The notes under the pieces: generated by a model
Databases searched by the model: none
Seen by the model: only the letters and a program-made list of their open reading frames with translations
What the model was told of the DNA's origin: nothing
In this document: positions 16,630 to 26,814 of the stretch, in pieces
Position numbering within the stretch: the stretch's first letter is position 1
Layout of the letters: the number at the start of each line of letters is the position of its first letter
IMG/VR virus record: IMGVR_UViG_3300017788_000062
Coordinates: 1-41,638 of that record
DNA: 41,638 bases
Direction: 5' to 3' (one strand)
From: a virus
Made by a program: the position numbers and the translations under genes

Positions 16630-17262
16630 TTAAGAAATTCTTACTGTTACTGGTATAGTAATCGATCCACCACTTTCATTTCCTATTACGGTAATTGAAG
16701 TTGATGTAGTGGTAGTCAATGACGTGTTTGGAATAAACTTGAACCTATTTCCTACTACAACTTGCGATGTTGTTGATATCAAATCAGATGCAAAAGTAGG
16801 AACGGTGCTAGTAGCACTATTTATAGAGTTGGCTTGATCAACAATCAATGTACCAACCTTTTTGTTTGACAAAATAGCTGTATATCCCAACGTGAGGTTG
16901 TAAGCTGGATTGGTTGTTGGAGAAATAATATTGTCAGACTTGTTGTCTTTTTGAAGATCAATTGACTGAATATTCAAACTAACAATTGGTATTGACGTAA
17001 CACCTTGTGCCAACGTTACCAACTTGTATTTCATAGACTGTGTTTCATCAGACAATGGTTGAAATACCGGCGTATTTCTTAGAGCTAAATCATAATATGC
17101 ACTACCCTGTGGATGATTAGGATTGTACAAATTATAATCAATTTCATCGTCTGCCAATGCAAACGCAGTTATGTTTAGGTTACCAGTTTGTGCAAGTAAC
17201 TCTCTGCCTCTTTTAGTTAACACTGCATCTACAGTAATGGTGGTATTGTCTACGTATGCCAT
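16630..17262 (-). CDS. Virion-associated structural protein
   Basis: A 210-residue protein beginning MAYVDNTTITVDAVLTKRGRELLA. The N-terminal part, with a TKRGRELLAQ helix followed by FALADDEIDYNLY, is of a type I associate with structural proteins of marine T4-like phages, but I cannot name a function. The rest is rich in Thr, Ser, Val and Ile with beta character and ends in short strands with many Thr. It lies between the 1413-residue wedge-like gene and the 401-residue protein. An apparent small leader of about 50 bases separates it from the upstream gene. Interpretation as a tail or baseplate accessory protein is by neighbourhood. Confidence 0.6.
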   Translation of the reverse strand: MAYVDNTTITVDAVLTKRGRELLAQTGNLNITAFALADDEIDYNLYNPNHPQGSAYYDLALRNTPVFQPLSDETQSMKYKLVTLAQGVTSIPIVSLNIQSIDLQKDNKSDNIISPTTNPAYNLTLGYTAILSNKKVGTLIVDQANSINSATSTVPTFASDLISTTSQVVVGNRFKFIPNTSLTTTTSTSITVIGNESGGSITIPVTVRIS

Positions 17263-17314
17263 ATAAGTCTTTGTGTATAAGTATTGATTTATCTGTGTTT
17301 TTTATTTATTATTT

Positions 17315-20300
17315 TTATTGAACAGTCAAAACACCATTATTGTTGGTAGATACAGAAGTGTTAGTTACAATTGTGCTTATTACCGGTTCTGATTTATCGG
17401 GATTTCCACACAAATCAACAGTATACGTCGATATTTGTTTTGATTTAACAAAATATCCAAACTTCTTACCATCATCTGATATCACTTTGTAATAACCAGA
17501 TCTATTGAGATTATTTCTATGAGCCAAATTGTTTTGAGTACATCCAAAATATGGTATCAAATTTGTTCTATCTAATGTATTGTAATTACTTACTGGAGTA
17601 ATTATCATTTGTTGTAAAACCTTGTAATACGATTCTACGTTTCCTTGTTGATCGATGGTTTCAATCGATGCACTATAAGGAGACATCCACACATAGTGTG
17701 GAACTGATTCAGTAACTTGACCATTCGTCACTATATCAAACAAAGTTTGTACAACATCTGTAGATGATATATACAATTCACCACAACGATTTAATTCCAC
17801 TATAGACGAAACATCATCAATATAATTTCCTTGAAAATTGGTGTTTAAAATATGAGTAACATCAACCGGAGTTGCGTCAATTGGATTTTTGTCTGTATAC
17901 TGATACAATACACTTTGATCTGGATATTGATACAAATCATTTCTCCAAATCATAACATTCTCAGCGGATTGTGTAACTAAATTTGTAAATGTTACACTTT
18001 CTTCAATCAACTCAGAGGTTATTGGCTTTAATGGAAATTTGGTTCTTTCAATAATTGTTGGTTCAATCAAAATACCAGTCAACAACGTGTTACGTGCAGC
18101 AACTACATTTCGAATCGATTCAAATATGCTAGAATCAAAGTATAGTTTATAAATACTAGTAAATTCTTGATACAAAATTTTGCCAGAATATGATGGCGAT
18201 CCGGTCGAATAATATTCAGCTCGCATTTGTTCCAATGCATCATAACTTGACGAAAATTCATATCTTGAATCTCCAATTTTTTTGACGACGTTGGTATCAC
18301 CAAAATATCTCAATATTTCTTCATTTTTGCTACTAACCGGTGACATAACAATACCAACCAACGGTGAATCAATATTGTTTCCATATTGAGTTGTTTTGCT
18401 AAATGGTGTCAGTGCTGACAAATCATCTTGATCTTGTACCGCAATTTTGTTGTTCCACAAACGATTTGGTCCATAATTGGCAATTCGATATGATTGATTT
18501 ACGTTGTATTCAATAAAATTGTATGGAAATAACGATGATGTGTTTTCCAAACAGATGTTGGCATAAGGATACAAAGAACTAGTAGAGTAGTTGCCACTAT
18601 ACATTTTTCGAGCATCCAAAGTATCTTGATACAAATCAATGTTTTGTGTTAATGAATTATATGTAACTTCGGGCAACAAAGATGGATCAACCAAAATGTT
18701 ATACAAATTGGCTGTCAAAGTGATTCCTTTGTACACATAATCATATGTTTGCAGAGTGTTGCTGATTGGTCGTGGATAGTTGTATCCTAACCTAAAATAT
18801 AAATTTTCACGAATGTTGTTTGTTGATTCGTGATATGAATCGAAGTTGTTGGCATGTTCTTTGAAGTCATCCAATAAAATTGGAGTAATCCAAAGATTGA
18901 CTTTATCAATTGAGCCACTAAATTGATTTGATCCAAACTGAAGATATGGATTTGATCCATCAACAAACTTAGTGTTTGTATCAAAACCAAATTTATCAGA
19001 ATCTATTGATATTAATCTATTTTCACCTTCATCGTTGATTGCAACTACCAAATCATATTGAGTTGGTATCAAATTAATATTGTTCGATGATGTATATTCA
19101 GATGATGCGTTGTTTTTACGAAGCATTACGCTATATACATTTCCATCAAAAATAGGCAAACTCTTGGTTGACAACACTTCATTTCCCACAGAAAATACAA
19201 TTCTACCATTGTTGGCATAATTTTCTTTGTAGGCATACACTCTATAATCAGATGACGATGATACGTTTGAATACTTGTTGACCAAATCAATTTTGCTTTG
19301 AAGACCGTAACTCTTGCTATATCTGTTGCTAAATGCAAACTTGAACTCAACAGTTTGTATTGAAGCAGTATATGGTGTAGTAAAATATGATTCGTTGTTC
19401 ATGTTCAACAAATACACATTTTTGTTGAATGTATACAGCGATTGTGATACATCAGAATATGAACCAAACTCTCTCACACCAATAATATTTCTTGGAACAC
19501 CATAACAACTCAACAACAAATTCACACTTTCAACAGTACCTTTTGCTTTCAATATAGCAGGTAAACTGTTTAATATACGATTGTTGACGATGTTGGATTT
19601 GTCTGCAATTGACGCATAATTGGTTCCCGTCAAATAATTGTTTTCCAATGTAGCATCATTGACCGACGATTGCATGTTCCAACCAAATGATGCCAACATA
19701 CCGTCCAACACATTATTTGGTATGTTGGTTTCGCTTGTTGTTTGGTTAAACGACAACATCGGAAACTTATCAATGTAAACGTAGATGTTATCAAAATGAT
19801 GACCTATCATTGATAGAAAAATTAAGAAATCATCGTTTCTTACATCTTTCAGCAAATACTCAGGCAAGTTGTTTATCAAACTGTCTCTGTTATTTGAATC
19901 ATATTCGTCAGATTCATCAATGTATGATTGTGGAAATCTCTCAACATTATTATAATATTGATTGGTATACAAATAATATTCATATCCATCGAATGATAGT
20001 TTAATTTCGTCGATTTCACTATTCAACTGTTTGATTTTGTTGTCAGTATAAATGTCAGAATATGTGTTGGCATTCAACTCATCAATTGATACAAGTTTAG
20101 ATTCAATCGATTTCAACTTGTTGAGATAAATGATGATACGTGTTTTTGCTGATGAATATACTATGAAATTTTGAAAGTTGGTGTAATCAACATCACTATT
20201 TGAATAACGTTTTTTTAAAGTGATGTCAACGTTGTTGTCATCTGATGTTAAATCGCTTGATTGAACTGTGATGGATTTGGACGTTGGTTTATCGTTAACT

Positions 20301-21556
20301 TTCAAATTGACATTGGCTGGTCTAATCAAAAACGTATTGTATTTTGGTGTTGTCAACAATACTACGTTTTGAACGATAGGTGCCAACGAAGTGTTACTGA
20401 TCCAAAATGTATCATTTACACCAATTGTATTTGGCAATGGTTTTTCCAACTTGATTATCAAACTTCCGTCTGAAAACACACGTTGGTTAAGAATCTTGAA
20501 AAATACGTTGTTACCAAAGTTTATAGAGTTTTTAAGCGGACCAACATATTTGAGTATATATGCGTTATATACCGCAATCAAATAGTCTTGTATTTGTATA
20601 TTAAATACTTTGAACAAATAATCAAAACATGCCTGTGTATCTGTGTTGTCAACGTCGTGAATTGATTTTAATTTGATGGTAATTACATCTGATACTATCG
20701 ATTCAAGAATCTTTGAATATTCTTGATATGTGTAGCACTTTGCATAATTTTCATACAACATTACCATGATGTTGTCAGAAATGCCAATAAAGTTTTGATC
20801 TTTTGGCAAACCGTTTTGTACAGTTGCCTTTAATACAAACCCGTTATAAATTTCATTGAAAATCTTGTATAATCCTTCAGAAGTATCAATACCATATCCC
20901 ACTGAAAAAGATTGACGTGTGGTGTCATCAGTCAAATTTATCAAATTCAACAAATATGTTTGCTTCAAGTAATTGCTAAAATCTGGCAATATATCTCTTG
21001 CTTCAATCTTCGAATTGACAAAACAATCATATTCAGACTGAAAATCTACTTTGTCTTGTTCTGTAAAGTTTTCTTTGTCCAACAGTAGTGTTGTTTTGAT
21101 TTCTTGTCTGTTGGCTGATACTTGTTTGATTAAAAAACATTGTTTATTATATGCACCCACAATGTTTGATTGAAAGTTATATACCACCTTGTAACTTCCA
21201 TTTTGAACGCCCACGTTTTCCAAATCTTGTTTTGGTGTCAACAAAATTTTGGAATTTTGATACAATACAAAGCTGGTGATAAACTCTTTATACTCAACAC
21301 GGTTGGTGTTGTTTTGCAAATCTTGATATTCTATTACTCTATTGTTATAAACTTCCGGTTGAACAATAGGATTCCAAACGAGCAAATTGTTTGAAGAATC
21401 AAAAACGGACATTTCAATATAATCATCAACTTGAGAACCAAAAAACTTTTCTGACGATGAATCTGACTTCATCAACGACGAAATATCTGATGGCAAATAA
21501 GAAGAACTATTTACCTGATTTGTAAAATCCGTGGTTGTGGGAAAGGGATACGCCAT
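17315..21556 (-). CDS. Very large baseplate wedge or tail protein with a LamG-like insert
   Basis: A 1413-residue protein, the largest in the window. Residues 540-700 hold the most telling part: FPQSYIDESDEYDSNNRDSL, then LPEYLLKDVRNDDFLIFLSMI, then NRILNSLPAILKAKGTVESV and LLSCYGVP. This helical signature (long-range KAKGT followed by SCYGVP) is of the kind found in large tail-protein-I or wedge-type proteins of contractile-tailed phages. Residues 720-910 look like a concanavalin/LamG sandwich: VEFKFAFSN, GRIVFSVGN, YDLVVAINDE and FSGSIDKVNLW. That fold commonly binds glycans. The position directly after the Hint-bearing protein and gp6 fits a role like T4 gp7 or gp10. The exact equivalent cannot be decided from sequence alone. 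Confidence 0.65.
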   Translation of the reverse strand: MAYPFPTTTDFTNQVNSSSYLPSDISSLMKSDSSSEKFFGSQVDDYIEMSVFDSSNNLLVWNPIVQPEVYNNRVIEYQDLQNNTNRVEYKEFITSFVLYQNSKILLTPKQDLENVGVQNGSYKVVYNFQSNIVGAYNKQCFLIKQVSANRQEIKTTLLLDKENFTEQDKVDFQSEYDCFVNSKIEARDILPDFSNYLKQTYLLNLINLTDDTTRQSFSVGYGIDTSEGLYKIFNEIYNGFVLKATVQNGLPKDQNFIGISDNIMVMLYENYAKCYTYQEYSKILESIVSDVITIKLKSIHDVDNTDTQACFDYLFKVFNIQIQDYLIAVYNAYILKYVGPLKNSINFGNNVFFKILNQRVFSDGSLIIKLEKPLPNTIGVNDTFWISNTSLAPIVQNVVLLTTPKYNTFLIRPANVNLKVNDKPTSKSITVQSSDLTSDDNNVDITLKKRYSNSDVDYTNFQNFIVYSSAKTRIIIYLNKLKSIESKLVSIDELNANTYSDIYTDNKIKQLNSEIDEIKLSFDGYEYYLYTNQYYNNVERFPQSYIDESDEYDSNNRDSLINNLPEYLLKDVRNDDFLIFLSMIGHHFDNIYVYIDKFPMLSFNQTTSETNIPNNVLDGMLASFGWNMQSSVNDATLENNYLTGTNYASIADKSNIVNNRILNSLPAILKAKGTVESVNLLLSCYGVPRNIIGVREFGSYSDVSQSLYTFNKNVYLLNMNNESYFTTPYTASIQTVEFKFAFSNRYSKSYGLQSKIDLVNKYSNVSSSSDYRVYAYKENYANNGRIVFSVGNEVLSTKSLPIFDGNVYSVMLRKNNASSEYTSSNNINLIPTQYDLVVAINDEGENRLISIDSDKFGFDTNTKFVDGSNPYLQFGSNQFSGSIDKVNLWITPILLDDFKEHANNFDSYHESTNNIRENLYFRLGYNYPRPISNTLQTYDYVYKGITLTANLYNILVDPSLLPEVTYNSLTQNIDLYQDTLDARKMYSGNYSTSSLYPYANICLENTSSLFPYNFIEYNVNQSYRIANYGPNRLWNNKIAVQDQDDLSALTPFSKTTQYGNNIDSPLVGIVMSPVSSKNEEILRYFGDTNVVKKIGDSRYEFSSSYDALEQMRAEYYSTGSPSYSGKILYQEFTSIYKLYFDSSIFESIRNVVAARNTLLTGILIEPTIIERTKFPLKPITSELIEESVTFTNLVTQSAENVMIWRNDLYQYPDQSVLYQYTDKNPIDATPVDVTHILNTNFQGNYIDDVSSIVELNRCGELYISSTDVVQTLFDIVTNGQVTESVPHYVWMSPYSASIETIDQQGNVESYYKVLQQMIITPVSNYNTLDRTNLIPYFGCTQNNLAHRNNLNRSGYYKVISDDGKKFGYFVKSKQISTYTVDLCGNPDKSEPVISTIVTNTSVSTNNNGVLTVQ

Positions 21557-21559
21557 AGA

Positions 21560-23185
21560 TTATTTTTTTCTAGCCAAAAACGTAACTTGATTGGCGTTGT
21601 GTCCTATAATGTTTGTTCCCATAATGTATCGTTCACGTTCAACGTTCATGTGCATATATTCGCCTTCACCCAACAATGCTACACTGTTTACCACCACTTT
21701 TCTATTGTCAGACGATTCTACATAATCTCCAACTTTTAAATCAGTGACTTTTACCCACCGCTCGTTTCCTATATACCATTGGTGACTATGATCTACATCA
21801 AATACTTCACCGCCAATATCTACTCTATAAATAGGTGCGATCTGTAAATAAGCAACATTTACACGATTCCAAACATTGTGTTCAGCATCTTTTAGATGCA
21901 TACCCACCTTGATATCTTTAGCTTGTATAATACCCAATTCTTTTGTGTACATTAACTGCCATGCAGCTGGACAACCTCCACCTATATCAGTACCACGATT
22001 TGACCCAGTTCCATCACGACGTTGTTGTATTATTTGTGTTACCACCGGATCAACCTTTGGAACAACACAACCCATAGTAAAAGACCAACCAGTAATGTTT
22101 ATAGGACACAAAACAGTTACAGTCGCAACCGATGGCGTTTCTTTGGTCTTTTCAAATGTAAATGATGAATAACCTTCTCCAACAATATTGGCAGAAGGTA
22201 AACCAAACTGTTTCAATGACTGTTGTAGTTCTGCAAAAGAATTACTACTTCCACGATAACCGGTGTCTACAACCACTTGATTGTCCCACTCAACTATAAA
22301 TCTATCTGGCACCGAATATGGGTCACTTTCAAACTTAACACTGCCAATTACATTTCCAAGATCAACATATACAACATACCGTCCGGCTTTAATCAAAGTG
22401 TTAGTCACAGACCCACCACATTTTACTGTTTTTGTTTCAATCAATTGCATTTCTGTGATCGTTGGTGGAGGAGTTGTTGCTATAACCACAGCTTTTTGAG
22501 CAATAGGCAACGCTGGTGCAGGTGGAACAACAATTACAGGCGGTGGCGATGGTAATGGTGCTTTAACAGTCAAATCTGTCTCAGGAACCAACTGAAGATC
22601 CGCTTGTGTTTGACACTGATTTGTTGACGGTGCAACTCCTGTCAAAGCAGGATTGTTATTTGTTGTATCTGATGATGTAGTCGTTGATGAATTTGATGTT
22701 GCAGCAGTTGCAGTTGAATTGGACCCCAATCCTTGACTTGATGCATCAGATTGAACAGCTTGTTCTGATTTTAGTGGCAAATATGGAAATGCGGTGTTAA
22801 AATCATCTGTCTTTTTACCTTCACCAACCTTAATACGTAACTGTATAATAACGTTTTTACTTGCATCAATCAATGATTGTTTCTCTGAATCGTTGATGTT
22901 TACAGCGTTGAGTTGTTTAGTCAATGTATCGATAGCAGATTCAAGTTGTTGTTTTTCAGATTGCAACACACTCACTTGTGCATTAACTGGTCTTACAACA
23001 TCCTTAAACTCTTTGATGGTAACATCGTATATTTTAGTGACCGAATCAAACGTATATGTTTCTGGTGACAATGTAACTGCAAAATACTTTTCTGCGTCAT
23101 CAACTATGACGATATTACCAAATTCGTCAAAACTGTTAACGTAATTTCCGGTTCTTTTAAATTCATTTTGTGTTTCTGTTATCAT
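21560..23185 (-). CDS. Tail or baseplate protein with coiled coil, Pro-rich stalk, beta domain and C-terminal Hint (intein-like) domain
   Basis: A 541-residue modular protein. Residues 60-120 form a coiled coil (VSVLQSEKQQLESAIDTLTK). Residues 145-240 are a low-complexity Ser/Thr then Pro stalk (PLPSPPPVIVVPPAPALP). Residues 252-375 are a beta-rich domain (AGRYVVYVDLGNVIGSVKF, DRFIVEWDNQVVVDTGY). Residues 405-530 are a complete Hint domain (described separately), followed by an 11-residue tail, ANQVTFLARKK. The start overlaps the stop of the preceding gene by 4 bases (ATGA). The neighbours are large baseplate or fibre genes, so the first 404 residues are probably virion material that the Hint domain cleaves or attaches. 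The structural role is inferred. The Hint domain is seen directly. Confidence 0.75.
   Translation of the reverse strand: MITETQNEFKRTGNYVNSFDEFGNIVIVDDAEKYFAVTLSPETYTFDSVTKIYDVTIKEFKDVVRPVNAQVSVLQSEKQQLESAIDTLTKQLNAVNINDSEKQSLIDASKNVIIQLRIKVGEGKKTDDFNTAFPYLPLKSEQAVQSDASSQGLGSNSTATAATSNSSTTTSSDTTNNNPALTGVAPSTNQCQTQADLQLVPETDLTVKAPLPSPPPVIVVPPAPALPIAQKAVVIATTPPPTITEMQLIETKTVKCGGSVTNTLIKAGRYVVYVDLGNVIGSVKFESDPYSVPDRFIVEWDNQVVVDTGYRGSSNSFAELQQSLKQFGLPSANIVGEGYSSFTFEKTKETPSVATVTVLCPINITGWSFTMGCVVPKVDPVVTQIIQQRRDGTGSNRGTDIGGGCPAAWQLMYTKELGIIQAKDIKVGMHLKDAEHNVWNRVNVAYLQIAPIYRVDIGGEVFDVDHSHQWYIGNERWVKVTDLKVGDYVESSDNRKVVVNSVALLGEGEYMHMNVERERYIMGTNIIGHNANQVTFLARKK
21596..21973 (-). other. C-terminal Hint / bacterial intein-like (BIL) domain without endonuclease
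   Basis: Cys405 starts CPAAWQLMYTKELGIIQAK followed by KVGMHL (block A). Block B is VFDVDHSHQWYIG with WVKVTDLKVGDYV. The end is YMHMNVERERYIMGTNIIGHN (His529-Asn530). The next residue is Ala, not Cys, Ser or Thr. Domains of this kind without a +1 nucleophile are known to cleave their precursors or transfer the N-terminal part to another nucleophile rather than splice. At 126 residues there is no room for an endonuclease. Confidence 0.85.
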
Positions 23186-24855
23186 CGTACAACTTTAAAA
23201 TATGTATTGTTGTCAAATACTTCAACAGTACCATTTATTTCAGTTTTTATCAAAATCTTGAAATATCTTTCTTGAGGCAAACCTGACATATCCAATATAA
23301 AATAATTGCCGTTGTTGTCACAACTCACCTTGGAACCTTCATCAAAATCAATCAATACTTCCTCGGTTTCAGTATCTTTTATCGAATAATACGTTTCTAC
23401 CGGCAAATACTTTGGAGTCAAATGTTGACTTTGTTGTGTACCTTTAACAAAATTCTTGAGTGTAAAACGTTCTCTAGCAAAAACATTGATTCTTGCCAAA
23501 CTGTCACTCTTGTATTGTTTTTTGACATTTTTTAACACTACGGCTAATTGAGTATCATCTGATATAGGATCCAAACTGCCAGTAGCAAACTCACTATCAT
23601 CATATACTACATCCAAAAATGGAGTGTATATAGTATTGGTTTCTTTGCTATAAAAACCCAATCTACTGTTTGCCGATGAATATTCTGTTAGTTCTTCAGA
23701 TGTAAGCAAAATAAATCCTTCGTTAGGTACACATCCACAGATCCATGATTTCACTATTGGAGTTACATCCATTTTTATATCAGATTGTTCATACGAAAAA
23801 CTCTGAGACATAATCAATGAACTACCAGTAACAAGAGTAGAACAAAAACTGCTTGTAGGAATCAACGATGATGTAGGAACACTGTAATACCATGTACCAC
23901 CACCGTTACTAAATGCATATTGTTTATTGCTTTCGTTGTCTAAATAATTGTATACATCAGTTGTAGGAAAAATATCATACCATTCAGTTCCGTTGTCTTC
24001 ATCTCTGTACAACCAACTTGCACCAGTAGGTGATCCACCGTCAGCATAACGACCATCGCCCATTTCCCAACTCTGACTCACAGCATATGCATACACTTTG
24101 TAATCAAAAGGTACTTCAGATTGTTCAAGAACTCGCATGTTCAAAACAAACTTAGGATCAACAATATCACCATTTGAAATCGAACTTGATATTGATGAAA
24201 TATCAAATTTGATCATGGCACGACTATATTTTGTGTATGACTTAAATGTGATACGTGGATTATAATAAACATAACTTCCACTAATATCTCCTGTCAACTC
24301 ACCTGAGTATCCATCTAAACTACCTGTAAATAGTGTTGTTACTCCCAAGTAACTACCAGACACCGTTCCTTGAACACATGAACCCGACAAACTACCTGAC
24401 AATCCAGTCACGCTTCCACTAACATCGGTTAAGTTTATTGATTGGGTTGTATATGTAGTTCCATTAAGTGTAGCAGAATAAACATATCCATTTATACTTC
24501 CTGTGATATCACCATCAAACAATGATGTTTCAAATGATGCACACGAACAACCTGATGGATTGATAGATCCACTGATTGAACCATATGAAATTACTATTTC
24601 TGTGGAATTTTCTGGAACTGTTATATTGACAGTGCTTCCTGACAAATAAGCGAATGCGGTTCCTTTAAAATTAACAACATTGCCAATCGAACGATTGTTT
24701 ACGTCCAAACTGCCTGTTTGATATTGTGAAACACTTCGTATTGGAGTTGAAACTGCGTTTACAGAAATCAACTCATCAATACCAAAGTTTCTATCACTCA
24801 ATCCGTTGATATTTGTGATAAATGTGTCTTTGCTTGGAAAAATAAAAGTATGCAT
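23182..24855 (-). CDS. Virion protein with Gly/Ser repeat region and DNRLRE-like carbohydrate-binding pattern
   Basis: A 557-residue protein starting MHTFIFPSKDTFITN followed by DRNFGIDELISV. Residues of about 210-290 read KYSRAMIKFDIS, then PKFVLNMRVLEQ, then YKVYAYAVSQSWEMGDGR. Together these give the strand order of DNRLRE/CBM96-type modules (DTFI-NFG-KFDIS-L-VYA-W), which bind polysaccharides in secreted bacterial proteins. Between them, residues of about 90-200 are a repetitive region with GSISGS, TGSLDGYSGEL and SGSLSGS units spaced like a beta-solenoid. The gene lies immediately after gp6 and overlaps the Hint-bearing gene by 4 bases. A receptor-binding or baseplate-attached role is likely. 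The module call is from pattern only. Confidence 0.6.
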   Translation of the reverse strand: MHTFIFPSKDTFITNINGLSDRNFGIDELISVNAVSTPIRSVSQYQTGSLDVNNRSIGNVVNFKGTAFAYLSGSTVNITVPENSTEIVISYGSISGSINPSGCSCASFETSLFDGDITGSINGYVYSATLNGTTYTTQSINLTDVSGSVTGLSGSLSGSCVQGTVSGSYLGVTTLFTGSLDGYSGELTGDISGSYVYYNPRITFKSYTKYSRAMIKFDISSISSSISNGDIVDPKFVLNMRVLEQSEVPFDYKVYAYAVSQSWEMGDGRYADGGSPTGASWLYRDEDNGTEWYDIFPTTDVYNYLDNESNKQYAFSNGGGTWYYSVPTSSLIPTSSFCSTLVTGSSLIMSQSFSYEQSDIKMDVTPIVKSWICGCVPNEGFILLTSEELTEYSSANSRLGFYSKETNTIYTPFLDVVYDDSEFATGSLDPISDDTQLAVVLKNVKKQYKSDSLARINVFARERFTLKNFVKGTQQSQHLTPKYLPVETYYSIKDTETEEVLIDFDEGSKVSCDNNGNYFILDMSGLPQERYFKILIKTEINGTVEVFDNNTYFKVVR

Positions 24856-24856
24856 A

Positions 24857-26812
24857 TTAGACTGCGGTTCCTTTTATGTCTACATCTGGATATTTGAGTT
24901 CAAATACACAAGGATCCAATGATGGATAAATTATTTTGTTTACAGTTGCAGCATCTATGTTATATTCCACCGGAGAATATGATCCATCTTTTGATGTAAG
25001 ATTGTTGATCTTTAAGTATGCAACTGATTGTACTCCTTCCACTCTTGCGATTTCCAATTCCAATTGACTCAAATTGATTGGCTGTGAAAATCCCCACAAA
25101 TCAATATTGAAAAAGTCTTTGATTGATTGTATGCAATTTGAAAGCACTTCTTTTTTATTGAAGTTGTTGTATGTAACTATTTTAAAATCAATACCCACAT
25201 TGATGATATATCCGTCAATCAAATTGATACCATCAGTCATCATTCTGTATCTGTTCAAATACTGACGTAAATTGTGCAACAACGCCATATTTGGTTTAGT
25301 TAGGTTTTTGTTTTGATCATATGACAACAAATACAAATTGATTGAAAACGGATTTTTAAGATTCCCACTGATTTGACGATTACTAATAACTTCATTATTT
25401 TGTGTCAATTGACCATCCACAATAGAATTTGCATTCAAATTGTTGTCTGATATCACAGTGACTTTAGCCACAGATCCGTATTTTGCAGGCATTGAATAAC
25501 ATCTTGCAATATAATCATCTGCCGTTACAACACGATTTTGAGCAGAAAAGAAAGCGGTGGCATTTTGTTTAATTTCGTCGCTTGATTCTGGACCCTCTCC
25601 ACCCACAGCGGGTACATTATTTTCAGCGGCCAATGAATTTCGTACCACTTGAAATAGATTTTGTTCAGCGGTTGACAATATGGTGATGTCGTTTTCAAAT
25701 TCTACACTCACAATATTTTTAATGTCACCTATTTGACTATTGGCTGTAACACCACCACCAACCAAATATCTAATGGTAAACTGTGTACCACGTTTTGGAT
25801 ATACACCGAAAGAATCCGAATTGATGATGTTGCTTGGATCTAAAGATATGTTGAGAGTGTTCAAATTGCTCAAACTTACACCCAAAATTTCTGAAGATGG
25901 TATTACAATTTCATCGTTTACGCCTTCATTACCGGGACCAAATTCCAAATATGTCAAGTTGTTGGAATCAATACCAGTTACAAATTTGCGTTGTGTTCTC
26001 AACAATTTGATGATGTTAGGTACAGATGATTGATACTGAGTGTATCTATCATCGTTCAACGAGGTATTTTCATAGGAAGTAAGCACAATATCTTGTGCCA
26101 AATATTCAACCTCGTACCACGGCACATTATCTTGATCACGTACATCTAAAATTTCCAATACATTGTTTTCATCCAATGCTATTTTGTAGTATGAAACACT
26201 TTCGTTTACAATAAATGTTTTGGTAACAATTTGAGCAGAAATACCGCCCACAGTTTTCTTAACCAAAAAGAATTGTGGAATACCATAATCATCACGGGTA
26301 CTAACAGTTATTTCTCTGGGAGAATTGGTTGTATCCAACGAAAAATCAATTACATCGTTGGTAACAAACGACACACCATTGCTGTTGATTAACTGCATTC
26401 CCGGTCTAATTCTCAACGCATATTTGTTGTCAGGAACATATTCACCTTCACTGTTTTTAACAGATGGTATCAACTGATATACATCAAAATTGGTTAATGA
26501 TGGACGTGAAACCTTGGGTTTATATCCAAGAAACTTAGATAATGCCAAAACGTTTTTACGTTCTTCTGTATATGGAAAAAGACTTTCTTTGAATTGTTGA
26601 TCCAAATAAAATGACAAAACGTCACCTACATATGCTGCCATGTCAATAAAAATGGTTCCCGGTGAAGAATCGGAAAAATCTTGATAGTTCTTTGGAAAAT
26701 AAGTTTTGGTGTATTCAATCAAATTTCTTTTGAACTGTGAAAAATCACGGTTCAAATAAGAGATATCCTTATTTGTCAACGGTTTGAATGTTTTTTGTGT
26801 GATTGTGGCCAT
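24857..26812 (-). CDS. Baseplate wedge protein, T4 gp6-like
   Basis: A 651-residue protein matching the gp6/baseplate J family that forms the iris-like ring of the contractile baseplate. The N terminus, YLNRDFSQFKRNLIEYTKTY followed by DSSPGTIFIDMAAYVGDVLS and FYLDQQF, is diagnostic for T4-type gp6 homologues. So is LALSKFLGYKPKVSRPS shortly after. The length is close to T4 gp6 (660 residues). The C-terminal part has SADQNRVVTADDYIARCYSM-like features (AQNRVVTADDYIARCYSMP) and LWGFSQPINLSQLELEIARV typical of the family. It starts 2 bases after the gp25 gene and continues into the 557-residue gene. gp6 and gp25 normally assemble together in the wedge, which agrees with this order. Confidence 0.9.
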   Translation of the reverse strand: MATITQKTFKPLTNKDISYLNRDFSQFKRNLIEYTKTYFPKNYQDFSDSSPGTIFIDMAAYVGDVLSFYLDQQFKESLFPYTEERKNVLALSKFLGYKPKVSRPSLTNFDVYQLIPSVKNSEGEYVPDNKYALRIRPGMQLINSNGVSFVTNDVIDFSLDTTNSPREITVSTRDDYGIPQFFLVKKTVGGISAQIVTKTFIVNESVSYYKIALDENNVLEILDVRDQDNVPWYEVEYLAQDIVLTSYENTSLNDDRYTQYQSSVPNIIKLLRTQRKFVTGIDSNNLTYLEFGPGNEGVNDEIVIPSSEILGVSLSNLNTLNISLDPSNIINSDSFGVYPKRGTQFTIRYLVGGGVTANSQIGDIKNIVSVEFENDITILSTAEQNLFQVVRNSLAAENNVPAVGGEGPESSDEIKQNATAFFSAQNRVVTADDYIARCYSMPAKYGSVAKVTVISDNNLNANSIVDGQLTQNNEVISNRQISGNLKNPFSINLYLLSYDQNKNLTKPNMALLHNLRQYLNRYRMMTDGINLIDGYIINVGIDFKIVTYNNFNKKEVLSNCIQSIKDFFNIDLWGFSQPINLSQLELEIARVEGVQSVAYLKINNLTSKDGSYSPVEYNIDAATVNKIIYPSLDPCVFELKYPDVDIKGTAV

Positions 26813-26814
26813 AG

